From assembly GCA_903927685.1 (NCBI GenBank), contig CAIYOB010000494.1:1-60952 (forward strand): a stretch of 60,952 nt of DNA, in the 5' to 3' direction. The first letter of the stretch is position 1; each line of letters begins with the position of its first letter. A model generated the notes under the pieces. It was not told the DNA's origin and made no database searches. It saw nothing but the letters and a program-made list of their open reading frames with translations. The position numbers and the translations under genes are program-made. The stretch is from an uncultured Planctomycetaceae bacterium (lineage in GTDB: Bacteria; Planctomycetota; Planctomycetia; Pirellulales; Pirellulaceae). Shown here piece by piece: positions 1 to 9,508 of this stretch.

Positions 1-2
1 CC

Positions 3-3000
3 AACGCTACGTACGATCCGCTGCGGGCCAACAGCGGCACCGCGTCCTGGACCACCACGAGCTATACGATCCGCGTGGAGGTAGGACGGCTGGCAAGTTT
101 TTTAGGACGTGATTTCGATCAACTTCGGATGGATGGTGATTTGGCGGTCAACGGGTCGGCGATCCGGCGGACGGTGACGCTGGAAGCGGGGGCGACGGTC
201 GGCTTTGCGTGGAACTTCCTCACGGACGAGAGCACCATTGAGGACTTCGCGTTTGTCTACGTCCGCGAGACGGGAGATTTCCTAAGGCTGGCGGATACGA
301 CGAGCAACTTGGTGCCTTCGGTTACGGAACTCACTCGCGAGAGCGGCTTCAAGAGGTTTGCGTTCGTCGCACCGGCGGCGGGTACTTACACGTTCGCGAT
401 CGGCGTGGCGAACGTAACGGACGACCAGGGCGACTCCGGATTGCTACTCGATGACTTTCGGGTTGTCGCCCCGGTCATTGCCGCACCTGTCTTGGAAGTC
501 ACTGGCAATAAGCCCGGGGTGCTGGCCACGTTGCTCGACAGCACGGGACGCGTTGTGGCCCCCGATGCCCCAGCGATCGACGCGCGCGGGCTCGCCGCTG
601 GAACCTACTATCTCGGCGTTCACAGCCCGTCGCCGATCGGGCCGTCCCCATTGCCCTTCCAAGTCGCGTTTGACTTGGCTCTGCCCGGGACGGCTCACGG
701 CGCGTACGACCGGGACCTCGTCAATGGCGGCGATGGAGATGACGTCGTGATCGGCAGTGACGATGGCGACCGGCTGTTTGGTGACAGCGGCCAGGACGGG
801 TTTGTCGGCAGCCGCGCCGAGGTGCGCGATGCCAACGGGACGGAACTCGTCGTCGCCGATGCGGCCAATACCAGCCCGCCGCCTGCCGTGCCGGATCGCG
901 AACTCACCGCCACCGATATCCCCGATCCGCAACTGCGCCGCGTGATCGCCCAGGCGATCGGGATTCCGGTGCTGGACGGAGCGGGCGGCCTGCCGCTGGT
1001 GACTCGCCCGATCTACGCCAGCGCGGCCGCGCAAATCGTCCGCTTAGACGCCGGCTGGAATGGGAAGACGAAGATCGCGAACTTGAAAGGCCTCGAGTAC
1101 CTCACCCAGCTGCAAGTCCTGAACCTCGCCAACAACGCCATCACGGACCTCAGTCCGTTGGCGCCCGCCATGGACAACTGGCGGGCCCCCATCGGCTTGC
1201 GGAACATGGCGTACCTGACCCTGGACGGGAATCCGCTGACCAGCTTGTCCGTGCTGGCCCAACTGAGCCACTTGCGTTGGCTGAGTGCGGCCCATCTGAG
1301 CCTGGGCGATGCCGGTGGTCTGGTTGCGCTCGCCGGGCTGTCGGAACTTCAGTACGTCGATCTGCACAACAACGGCGTCACAGAGCTGCAGTCTTTGGCC
1401 GGTTTGCGCGTGGGCGATGATGGCGACGCGCCGTATCGGGAGGACACACCGACCGGGTCCACCGCCTGGCGGGGCGACAAGCACACGGGAGCGTTCGACG
1501 GCGACTATCGCCTGCACGCTCCGCTGGGCACCGGGGAAACGGTGGCCAAGAGCGTGTGGACCTTCTCGAACCTCGAACCCGGCGCGTACTATCGCGTTCT
1601 GGTAACCTGGCCGGAACACGAAACGCGCAGCCCGGCGGCGGCGTACACGGTGTTCGATGCGGCCCAGGGCGGGACGTCGCTGCGATCGACCGCCATCAAT
1701 CAGCGGCTGGCGCCGTCCGGGACCAGCTTCGGCGGCCGGCCTTGGCAGACGCTGGGCGATGCCCCGTTCGCGACCCCGGCGTCAGGCACGTTGCGGCTGG
1801 AACTCGCAGCGGACGCCTTGGGGACAGTCGCCGCTGATGGCGTGCGGTTGGTCCGGGTGGATGCGGCCGGTTTGCAGGAAATCGTGGGCTTGCCGGCACT
1901 GACCGCCCTGAACCTCACCGGGAATCCCTTGAACAATCTGGCGCACGAGGCGTTTCTGTCGCGCGACACCAACCTGGTAGGTCGCGTGGTCGGGCATCCT
2001 TTGACCGCAGTCAGCTTCGACACCAGTTCCGGCCGGCCAGCATTCACCGGTACGATCGCTCCGCAGACGGCCACGGCGGGGCAAACGCTTAACATTTCGC
2101 TGGCCGGTATCGCCCCCGCGAACACCACCCTCACGGCCTCGGTTCGTGCCGATGGCCCCGCGGGCGCGGGCACCCCAATCGCGACCATCGCCGGGACGCA
2201 ATTGACGGTCACCGTCCCGGCATCGCCGTTTACGGGGACGTTGCGCGTAACGGTCGCCGCTTTCAACGGTCTCGTAGTCGCTGGTCTGCCCACCGGCCGC
2301 AGCCTGACAACGTCGTTCGACGTGTTCGTGAACCCGCAAGGTGCAACGCTGTACGGAACTCGCTGGAACGATGCGGATCGCGACGCCGTGATCGACGCGA
2401 ACGAATTGGGCGTGGAAGGCAGCACGGTGTTCCTGGACCTGGACAGCGACGGGGTGTTCGACGCGGGCGAGCCGACGGCCGTCTCGGACGTGCGCGGCGA
2501 TTTTCGCCTGCAGGCCACGGGTGTCACGTCCACTCGGTCCGCCAAGGTGGTTCCGGTGGCCTTGCCGAACTTCCGCACTGCGACGACCGGAGTCTCGGTC
2601 ACGATCGGGCCGGGGCAGGTGCTCACCGGCAAGAATCTGGCCGACTTCCGAGTTCTCGATGTCGGCCCTGATCGCCTCGGTGTGGAAGGCACGGGACTGA
2701 CCTTTACGGCGACGATCACGGATCCAGACCCGGCCAACGGCAATCGTTTCAGCACGCCGGCCTGGCAGGTCCGCGATCGCGCCCAGCAACTGTTGGCCTC
2801 GGGCAACGGGACGACCTTCGCGTTCACGCCGCCCGACAACGGCGATTACACCGTAACCGCGTCCTCCAACGACTTGGACGACGCCAACCGGCTGTACACG
2901 GACACGCTCAACGTGTACGCCCAAAACGCCGCGCCGACGCTCATCGCCCGGACGCAGACCGGGACGGAGGGCGCGGAGGTGGTCCTGCGTACCGCCGATT

Positions 3001-6000
3001 TCTTCCGCGATGCGGGCAACGCCGATACCCAGGCGTTCCGTTGGCAGGCCGTGGCCGATAACGGCCAGGCGATTCCCGACGGGACGGCCTCGGAGTTCCG
3101 CTTCACGCCGGCGGACCAGGGGTTGTACACCGTCGAATTCACCGTGACGGACGACGACGGGGCGAGCGTCAGGGGACAGGTGCTGACGCTGTACGTGAGC
3201 AACGTGGCCCCGGCAGCCTCCGTGGTCTTGCTCACCGCCCAGCCCACCGAGGGCCAGCCGGTTCAATTGCAGGCGGCTTTGAGCGACGCCAGTGCGGATC
3301 AACAAGCCGGCTTCCGGGACCTTCTCTGGAGCGTAACTAAGGCAGGCGTGCCGGATGTGTACGCCTCGGGCGCCACACAGGCCTTTGCCTTCACGCCGGA
3401 TGATGGCGGCACGTACACCATCACGTTCACGGCCCGCGACAAGGACGGAGCGATTACGGCGCCGGGCGGGGTCCGGACGATTGCGGTCGCGAATGCCCCG
3501 CCGGCCGTTAGCATCCGCAATGCGCCGGCCAGCGTCACGGAAGGGACGACGATCGCCCTGGCCGCCGGTGTCAGTGACAGTGCCCTCGATCAGCAGGCCG
3601 GCTTCAGCTACGCCTGGGACGTAACCAAGGTCCACGGCGCGACCACGACGGCGCACTTCGCCACGGGCACAGGCCCGGCGTTCAATTTCACGCCCAACGA
3701 CGACGGCACGTACCGCGTTACGTTGGTGGTGACGGACAAGGACGGCCTGGCCGGCGTCTCGTCCACGGTGACAATCCAGGCGGCCGATATTCCGCTGAGC
3801 GTGTCCCTGAGCGACGTGCCGGCGCAAGGCGTCGCGGAGGGTACCACGCTTACGCTCGGTGCGCAGCTGGATGAACCGGGCGCGGCGGACCGATCGGGCT
3901 TGCGCTATGCCTGGGACGTAACCAAAGTGCACGGCACGACGACCACCGCGCACTTCGCCAGCGGGACCGGAGACACCTTGAGCTTCACCCCGGACGACGA
4001 TGGTCTTTACACGGTGACGCTGGCCCTGACCGACAAAGACAACGTGGCCGCCGAGGTGGTCTCGCAGGTGATCGCGGTGAGCGGCGCGGCTCCGACGGCC
4101 GTCCCATCCCTGTCGCCAGCCGCCGTGGACGAAGGCCAGGCGTTCACCTTCGGCCTGACGAATGCTACGGATCCTGCGGCGGCGGATCGGGCCGCTCTGC
4201 AATACGCCTTTGACCTGGACGGCGACGGGACCTTCGAGATTTCCAACACGGCTGCGAGCACCCAGAGTGTGACCTTGCGGCGCAGCGGCACGTACCGGCT
4301 GCAGGCCCGGGTGCGGGACAAGGATGGAATATCGACGGACTACGTCCTGCCGCTGGTCGTGCGGAATCGGGTGCCGACCGTCGCCGTCGGGGCGACCAGC
4401 GTCACGGTGACGGAAGACACGCCGGGGGCGATGAGCGGCTCGTTCGCCGATCCGGGGGACGATGCGTGGCGTGGCTGGGCACTCATCTCGCTCGTCGGGA
4501 GCGCCGAGTCGCAATTGTTCCCGCTGACGCTGCAGGAGGACAAAACGTTTGCCTTCAGCCCTGTGTTTGGCCGAGGCGGCACCTATCGGGTTCAGTTCCA
4601 AGTCACCGATGACGAAGGAGGCGGAGTTCCTCCAGCAATGCCGGACACGACGACCGTCACGGTATTGTCCGTGCCCGATACGCCCGAGGTGACCGACGCG
4701 ACGACGCGAGAGGACACCTTGAGTCCTACCACACGGCAACTGCCGGATGGAACCAACGTGACGCAACTGACGATCCGCCGCAATCCGCTGGACGGTGCGG
4801 AGGTGACGCACTTCCAGATCACCAGCATCGTCGGCGGAACACTATATCAGCAGGATGGCGTGACGGCGATCGCGGCGGACTCCTTTATCACGGTCGCTCA
4901 AGGCGGGGCGGGACTGCGTTTCCGTCCCGCGCCGGATCGGGTGGTGCCGGGGAGCTTTCGGGTCCAGGCGTCCAGCGAAGCGGCCGATCGCGGTTTGGGC
5001 GGAACGTCCGCGAACGTGACGATTTCCATTCAGTCCATCAACGATCCGCCTTCCTTCACGGCGGGGCTCGACGTGCTGGTTCAAAACGGCCTTGGCCCTC
5101 AGGTGGCGCAGCGCTGGGCGACGAATCTACAGTCGGGTCCCGCAGATGAGGCCGGGCAGCGGTTATGGTTCGAGGTCACGAGCTATGATACGAACCTGCT
5201 CCGCGCCGAGCCTTTTGTCGATGCCCGAAGCGGCAACTTGATTGTCGATCCCAAGCCGGATGCCGAGGGCACCGCCCTGGTGACCGTGGTCATGCACGAC
5301 ATGGGTGGCGTCGAATGGGGCGGCAGCGATATTTCGGCCCCCCTTGCTTTCCGCGTCCACGTCCAGCCCTCGCCGCTGAAGGTGGTGCAGTTTGCTCCCC
5401 AGGCCGACGGTTTTGCCGCCGACTTCAGCTACCAGCTGGATCTTACCGCGCTGAACCTGTACGACGCCGAGCAAGCAAACTTGGGTGCGCCCGATGTCGT
5501 GGTCTCACGAGACGGAGATGTCGTCCCCGGCTCGCTGGTGGTCGACGCGAGTTCCAAGCAAGTCCGGTTCTTGAAGACAGGCGGTCCCTTGGAGCCTGGA
5601 ACCTACACGGTCGTCGTGCGGAGCGGCGGAACGTCTTTTCACGATCGCAACGGGCGACAATTGCAGGGCGCAGGAGGCGGGGCACAAGCCGGCGACTACA
5701 CGGCCCTGTTTGTCGTGCCGGAATCGCCGGTCGGCACGGTCACGGTCAGTCTGCCCGATTTCGTACGCGGTCCCGGCCAGCCGGTCAACGTGCCGGCGAC
5801 CGCCAGCGGATTGCCGGTGAGGATCGACGAGGGTGCCAATGTCCGCACCGTGACCTTCAACCTGCGATATGATCCCAGTCTGCTCAGTATCACCGGCGCA
5901 CAGTTGGGGGCGGGATTGCCCACCGGCGCGAGCGTTACTTGGAGTCCTTTGGAGCCGGGCTTGGGGCGTCTGGTATTCTACAGTCCTACGACGCTCGGCG

Positions 6001-7493
6001 CGGGCCCCGTCACGGTGGCCACGTTGCAGGCGTCCGTCCCAACCGCAGCCGGTGATAGCATCTACCTCGTGAAGCAGGTGTTGGACATTCAGGACTTATC
6101 GGTCACGTCGGGGACAGACAGGGAACTGCCGGCGATCGGCGACGACGGCCTGCAGTTGGTCGCCTACTTTGGCGATGTGACCGGCAACGGCGGCCTGGCC
6201 GCCCAGGATGCCGCCCAGGTGGCACGCTTGGCGGCGGTGCTCGATGCGGGCTTTGCGGCAACTCCTTCGGCCGACCCGCTCATCGTTGGTGACATTTCGG
6301 GTAACGGGCGGATCAACGCCGCGGATGCGGCCCTGCTCGCACAAGCGGTGAGTCGAATGGCCGTGGGAGAGATCCCCCCGGTCCCCGGCGGCATCGTCCG
6401 AGACGGAAGCCACGCCCCGGATCCTCGCCTCCGCGTCGGCGGGACGCTTCAGGGCGGGCCCGGTGATGTGGTCACCGTGCCGATCTATCTGGACAGCGTG
6501 GAGGATTTGCAGGCTCCCCATCGGCTGATCGGGGCCACGCTGATCTTGGGGTACGACCCTCAGATCTTGACGTATGTCTCCAATTCGGCCGCTCCCGGAC
6601 ACTTCATGACCACGCATCCCGACTGGCAGATCATCGCCGTGAACGATCGCGTGCCGGGTCAGTTGATCATCGTTGTCATCAGCTGGGATCAGCCTGCAGG
6701 TGGACTGTTCTCCGATGAATTTGTCCATGCCAGCTTCCAAGTCAATCCGGGTATCGCCAGCGGCGTCAGCACGTCCTTGAATCTCAAGGAGCAAGCCGGC
6801 GCGGTCCGCACGGAGCTGAATGACGAAAGCGATCTGATCCTGCCGCTGTCTCCGACTCCCACGGATGCGGGCACGGACACCGTCGACGGCACCATGACGG
6901 TGAATAGTCGATTCTGGCAAAATGCAAGAAATCCATTGGACGTTAGCGATGACACGCAGGTGACCCCGTTGGACGTGCTCCTGGTGATCAACTACATCAA
7001 CGGACATGGCGCCGGTGCGCTTCCGTCCCGTCGCCTCGCCGGAGAGCCGCTCGTGGACGTCAACGGCGACGACACCGCCTCGGCATCGGACGTACTACAA
7101 ATCATCAACCATCTCAACAGCAGGGTAGCCGCTGGTTCTGCAGAAGGAGAACCGCTGCCATCCGTCGAAGGAGCCGCATCAACGGTTCCGTTGATTATAC
7201 GGGAGCCGAGTTCTGCCGAAGCCGGGCTGCGCATCGAGGCAAGGGGCAATTCACTGTTCCCCCTGCCGCTGGAACGTGACTTGCATGCATCATCAGCTCG
7301 TCATGGTCCCCTGTCACTTCGCGTTACTGCGGCGGAGATCTCCGCAGAGCGGATCCAGACTGCCATGACTGCGATCTTCAGGGAGTGCCACCAAAGCAGA
7401 ATCCTCCCCATCGAAGCGGAAGGCGTGTCAGAGATGGAGGACATTTTCGACCTCTTAGCCCACGATGTTCTGGAGGCGGTGTTCACCGAGTGA
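3..7493 (+). CDS. Giant secreted multidomain protein with LRR, PKD, cohesin and dockerin modules (5' end outside window)
   Basis: The frame is open to the left edge (first in-frame codon at 3, no stop), so the GTG at 75 is not the true start and the N-terminus is missing. Modules in order: leucine-rich repeats (about 1075-1405), a golvesin-like domain set inside the LRR block (about 1430-1865), a final LRR, an SdrD_B/Cna-B-like segment (about 2345-2530), six PKD-like Ig repeats (about 2650-4370), cadherin-like segments (to about 5330), an SbsA-like Ig domain, cohesin 1 (about 5735-6110), a dockerin pair (about 6165-6365), cohesin 2 (about 6420-6905) and a second dockerin pair (about 6910-7120). 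Both dockerins carry Ca-loop motifs such as DISGNGRINAADA and DVNGDDTASASD. The role is inferred to be an extracellular scaffold or adhesin. No membrane anchor or known sorting signal was recognised at the C-terminus. Confidence 0.85.
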   Translation, partial: NATYDPLRANSGTASWTTTSYTIRVEVGRLASFLGRDFDQLRMDGDLAVNGSAIRRTVTLEAGATVGFAWNFLTDESTIEDFAFVYVRETGDFLRLADTTSNLVPSVTELTRESGFKRFAFVAPAAGTYTFAIGVANVTDDQGDSGLLLDDFRVVAPVIAAPVLEVTGNKPGVLATLLDSTGRVVAPDAPAIDARGLAAGTYYLGVHSPSPIGPSPLPFQVAFDLALPGTAHGAYDRDLVNGGDGDDVVIGSDDGDRLFGDSGQDGFVGSRAEVRDANGTELVVADAANTSPPPAVPDRELTATDIPDPQLRRVIAQAIGIPVLDGAGGLPLVTRPIYASAAAQIVRLDAGWNGKTKIANLKGLEYLTQLQVLNLANNAITDLSPLAPAMDNWRAPIGLRNMAYLTLDGNPLTSLSVLAQLSHLRWLSAAHLSLGDAGGLVALAGLSELQYVDLHNNGVTELQSLAGLRVGDDGDAPYREDTPTGSTAWRGDKHTGAFDGDYRLHAPLGTGETVAKSVWTFSNLEPGAYYRVLVTWPEHETRSPAAAYTVFDAAQGGTSLRSTAINQRLAPSGTSFGGRPWQTLGDAPFATPASGTLRLELAADALGTVAADGVRLVRVDAAGLQEIVGLPALTALNLTGNPLNNLAHEAFLSRDTNLVGRVVGHPLTAVSFDTSSGRPAFTGTIAPQTATAGQTLNISLAGIAPANTTLTASVRADGPAGAGTPIATIAGTQLTVTVPASPFTGTLRVTVAAFNGLVVAGLPTGRSLTTSFDVFVNPQGATLYGTRWNDADRDAVIDANELGVEGSTVFLDLDSDGVFDAGEPTAVSDVRGDFRLQATGVTSTRSAKVVPVALPNFRTATTGVSVTIGPGQVLTGKNLADFRVLDVGPDRLGVEGTGLTFTATITDPDPANGNRFSTPAWQVRDRAQQLLASGNGTTFAFTPPDNGDYTVTASSNDLDDANRLYTDTLNVYAQNAAPTLIARTQTGTEGAEVVLRTADFFRDAGNADTQAFRWQAVADNGQAIPDGTASEFRFTPADQGLYTVEFTVTDDDGASVRGQVLTLYVSNVAPAASVVLLTAQPTEGQPVQLQAALSDASADQQAGFRDLLWSVTKAGVPDVYASGATQAFAFTPDDGGTYTITFTARDKDGAITAPGGVRTIAVANAPPAVSIRNAPASVTEGTTIALAAGVSDSALDQQAGFSYAWDVTKVHGATTTAHFATGTGPAFNFTPNDDGTYRVTLVVTDKDGLAGVSSTVTIQAADIPLSVSLSDVPAQGVAEGTTLTLGAQLDEPGAADRSGLRYAWDVTKVHGTTTTAHFASGTGDTLSFTPDDDGLYTVTLALTDKDNVAAEVVSQVIAVSGAAPTAVPSLSPAAVDEGQAFTFGLTNATDPAAADRAALQYAFDLDGDGTFEISNTAASTQSVTLRRSGTYRLQARVRDKDGISTDYVLPLVVRNRVPTVAVGATSVTVTEDTPGAMSGSFADPGDDAWRGWALISLVGSAESQLFPLTLQEDKTFAFSPVFGRGGTYRVQFQVTDDEGGGVPPAMPDTTTVTVLSVPDTPEVTDATTREDTLSPTTRQLPDGTNVTQLTIRRNPLDGAEVTHFQITSIVGGTLYQQDGVTAIAADSFITVAQGGAGLRFRPAPDRVVPGSFRVQASSEAADRGLGGTSANVTISIQSINDPPSFTAGLDVLVQNGLGPQVAQRWATNLQSGPADEAGQRLWFEVTSYDTNLLRAEPFVDARSGNLIVDPKPDAEGTALVTVVMHDMGGVEWGGSDISAPLAFRVHVQPSPLKVVQFAPQADGFAADFSYQLDLTALNLYDAEQANLGAPDVVVSRDGDVVPGSLVVDASSKQVRFLKTGGPLEPGTYTVVVRSGGTSFHDRNGRQLQGAGGGAQAGDYTALFVVPESPVGTVTVSLPDFVRGPGQPVNVPATASGLPVRIDEGANVRTVTFNLRYDPSLLSITGAQLGAGLPTGASVTWSPLEPGLGRLVFYSPTTLGAGPVTVATLQASVPTAAGDSIYLVKQVLDIQDLSVTSGTDRELPAIGDDGLQLVAYFGDVTGNGGLAAQDAAQVARLAAVLDAGFAATPSADPLIVGDISGNGRINAADAALLAQAVSRMAVGEIPPVPGGIVRDGSHAPDPRLRVGGTLQGGPGDVVTVPIYLDSVEDLQAPHRLIGATLILGYDPQILTYVSNSAAPGHFMTTHPDWQIIAVNDRVPGQLIIVVISWDQPAGGLFSDEFVHASFQVNPGIASGVSTSLNLKEQAGAVRTELNDESDLILPLSPTPTDAGTDTVDGTMTVNSRFWQNARNPLDVSDDTQVTPLDVLLVINYINGHGAGALPSRRLAGEPLVDVNGDDTASASDVLQIINHLNSRVAAGSAEGEPLPSVEGAASTVPLIIREPSSAEAGLRIEARGNSLFPLPLERDLHASSARHGPLSLRVTAAEISAERIQTAMTAIFRECHQSRILPIEAEGVSEMEDIFDLLAHDVLEAVFTE

Positions 7494-7719
7494 TTTCTCA
7501 TCCGCCATCGCTGTCTGGTTTTTCGCGAGTGGGATTTCGTCGGATTTGCACCACCGCGGGCCAGCGACCGACATTGGGGTGCTCGCCGCGATGTGACTTG
7601 GAAAACTAGGCGATCAACCGCACCCGAGGGCCCGACCACGGCGTCACGGTCGATCCTTCGTGGGCCGCGAGGCCATCTTCAAGGGCAAGGCTTGCAGTGA
7701 GTCCAACCGAATCGATACA
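7494..7719. other. Intergenic gap at the probable left edge of the integrative element
   Basis: This 226-bp gap lies between the convergent ends of the giant secreted gene and the ATPase gene. If the neighbouring element integrated at tRNA-Ser, its left attachment copy could lie here. I looked for a second copy of the tRNA 3' end and saw none. Confidence 0.5.
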
Positions 7720-8973
7720 TCAGTCTGTCCGGCTTTGGCCCTCACGCCGCTGGATCTCGTCCCTGAATTCTGCGGCTCGCACATGGTCCTCGCGATTGAT
7801 GGCCTCCGTCAGTTCGCGGCGGAGCAGTGCGATGCCGTCTGTGTCATCGCTTTCCGGGTTCTTCGGTGCCGAGGTCTGAGTGTCATCGCCGGTGCCGTGT
7901 GCCTCCGAACGATTCCACCAATCTTCAACATAGCCACTGCAGGTGCTGTAGTCGGCGGGGTCGCCGGAGAAATGGCACCAGGCAGGCTTATCTGCCTCTT
8001 CAGCGTGAGGCGGTTCCTGGACACCATCCGGCTGATCCGAGCCGGCCCGCAGGTCCTCGTCCTTTGCTCTGGCGACCTCTTCCTCGATGTTCAGTTCCAC
8101 GGGTGGTTGACGATGCAATTGACGCTTGGGCATTTCCGCACGCTCGAATGCGTTGATCTGATCGGCCTGCTTAAGCTCTTTTTTCAGGTTGAAGTACGTT
8201 GCCCGGCAGGCACCGGTGAGTTCGGTGAACTTCTTTACTCTATCCTCGACAGTCAAGCACGACGCGTCCACCTCCAGGGCTTGGACGACTCGCATCGTAC
8301 TGTCGTGGCAGAACGTCTCTTCGATCAACCTTCGCCAGTCACCGCCAGCCTTTTTGCGTTCCCAAGCCTTGACATACAGGCGAGCTGAGGTCTTGGTTAG
8401 TAGGTGGAGGCGATCACCGATGTAGTCGTAAATCTCCTGGCAGAAGAACCAGTCGGCCACCTTGGTGTGGACTTCCATTGGCCATGGATCAAAGTGAATC
8501 ACGTGTGCTCGGTCCAGAATGGCCTCTTGCTCCTCCGAGTCGCCGAAAAGGAACCGGTTCGCAACGATCGCGACTCTCGAACTCGTCAGGAAGCTCTGGG
8601 GTACTTGGGCCTTTTCCAGTTCTCGCGTGGTACTGAGCCACTGCAGCCGTTTCTTCGGCTTGAACTCGCATAGCGAGCGAAGCAGCACTCGACCTCCTGG
8701 ACGTTTCCACAAGACTTCGGCGTCATCGAAGATCAGTAATTTGTTACGGTGCCAGTAGGCCTCGATGTAGGCCTGCAATGGCGCCGTCCAGCCACGGATC
8801 AGGTGGCTGGTGTCGCCAAGCCGAGTTTCGAAGCTGTGGCTCTTGGCCAAGCCTGGGGCACCGACGACGATCAGCAGGTGGTAGACTCCCTGAAAAAAGG
8901 CTGCGACGTGCTTTTCATAATCGGCGTAGGTACGCACGACCTCCGCCCCACTTGGAATTCGGGGTGTACGCAT
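7720..8973 (-). CDS. AAA-type ATPase with C-terminal UVR-like motif, element-borne
   Basis: The 417-aa protein has a Walker A motif GAPGLAKS at residues 38-45 and a Walker B strand KLLIFDD ending at D83-D84. A later VAIVANRF stretch could be sensor 1. The C-terminal third is acidic and low-complexity, and the last 30 residues (LLRRELTEAINREDHVRAAE onward) resemble the UvrB/UvrC interaction motif (UVR), which makes helical hairpins between proteins. ATG 8973 follows a good ribosome site (GGAGGA, 7-nt spacing). It is divergent from the winged-helix gene at 9509, with a hairpin-rich region between them. A role in DNA handling for the mobile element is inferred from context; I did not recognise the exact family. 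Confidence 0.75.
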   Translation of the reverse strand: MRTPRIPSGAEVVRTYADYEKHVAAFFQGVYHLLIVVGAPGLAKSHSFETRLGDTSHLIRGWTAPLQAYIEAYWHRNKLLIFDDAEVLWKRPGGRVLLRSLCEFKPKKRLQWLSTTRELEKAQVPQSFLTSSRVAIVANRFLFGDSEEQEAILDRAHVIHFDPWPMEVHTKVADWFFCQEIYDYIGDRLHLLTKTSARLYVKAWERKKAGGDWRRLIEETFCHDSTMRVVQALEVDASCLTVEDRVKKFTELTGACRATYFNLKKELKQADQINAFERAEMPKRQLHRQPPVELNIEEEVARAKDEDLRAGSDQPDGVQEPPHAEEADKPAWCHFSGDPADYSTCSGYVEDWWNRSEAHGTGDDTQTSAPKNPESDDTDGIALLRRELTEAINREDHVRAAEFRDEIQRREGQSRTD

Positions 8974-9508
8974 GGGCGTCCTCCATTGACTTTAGACTTT
9001 AGACTTCATCTTCGGCCGCCAATTGCGACGGAGCCCGACGCTGGCCCCGCTTATGATCTGGGGCGGTCGTCCATATCGTTGCGGCCACTCAAGGTAGTTC
9101 CAGTCCAATTCGCCGAACACAATTAGCTAACGCCGGACTTGCTCTTGAGCTTTCCATCCGTGATCAGCAAAACACACTCGCCGCTGGCAGAAAAGAGAAA
9201 GTGGTCGGCAGCACTTTGGGTGAAGTGCGTTCTTGAATGTAGGCATCAGTCTCAGACGAGCCGTCCGCGGACGCGTCGACAGTCGTCTTGTTGGCGCCTG
9301 CGGCGTCAACGCCAGGACAAACGTGGATTGCCTTCACCGACAATGCGACTAAGGTATCGTGCGCGCTCTCGGAAGCGGGCGCGCACAATACCTTGGTTGC
9401 GCTGTCTGAGCAAAAGCCTTTGCTGCGTAGAGGGTTGCGGCTCCGGCCGCCCCTGATGCGTCGTGGCGAGGTCCACGGCGGACCCATTCTGAGAGGGGGC
9501 AACCGCAA
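8974..9508. promoter_or_regulatory. Divergent intergenic region rich in inverted repeats
   Basis: These 535 bp separate two divergent element genes. The region holds tandem copies of ACTTTAG near 8987-9005, a perfect 10-bp palindrome GTCCGCGGAC at 9263-9272, an imperfect repeat GTTGGCG/CGTCAAC around 9290-9310, and a 72-nt hairpin at 9337-9408. TTG-initiated short frames cross it but look like shadows of the palindromes. It probably carries both promoters; no clear -35/-10 pair could be fixed. Confidence 0.5.
9337..9408. repeat. Long imperfect inverted repeat, 30-nt arms
   Basis: The left arm is 9337-9366 and the right arm 9379-9408, with a 12-nt loop. The inner core is AAGGTATCGTGCGCGC against GCGCGCACAATACCTT. 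In all, 24 of 30 positions match, and three of the six mismatches become G-U pairs in a plus-strand RNA. There is no T-run on either side, so it is not a standard terminator. It starts 172 bp before the ATG at 9509. Confidence 0.8.

Noticed and set aside
1782..4811. Open minus-strand frame of about 1000 codons inside the giant secreted gene
   Set aside because: It is Arg/Gly-rich with no domain pattern, while the plus-strand frame carries clear PKD and LRR modules. It is a high-GC shadow.
7494..7719. Left attachment copy of the tRNA-Ser 3' end
   Set aside because: I compared the tRNA 3' half with this gap and found no convincing match.
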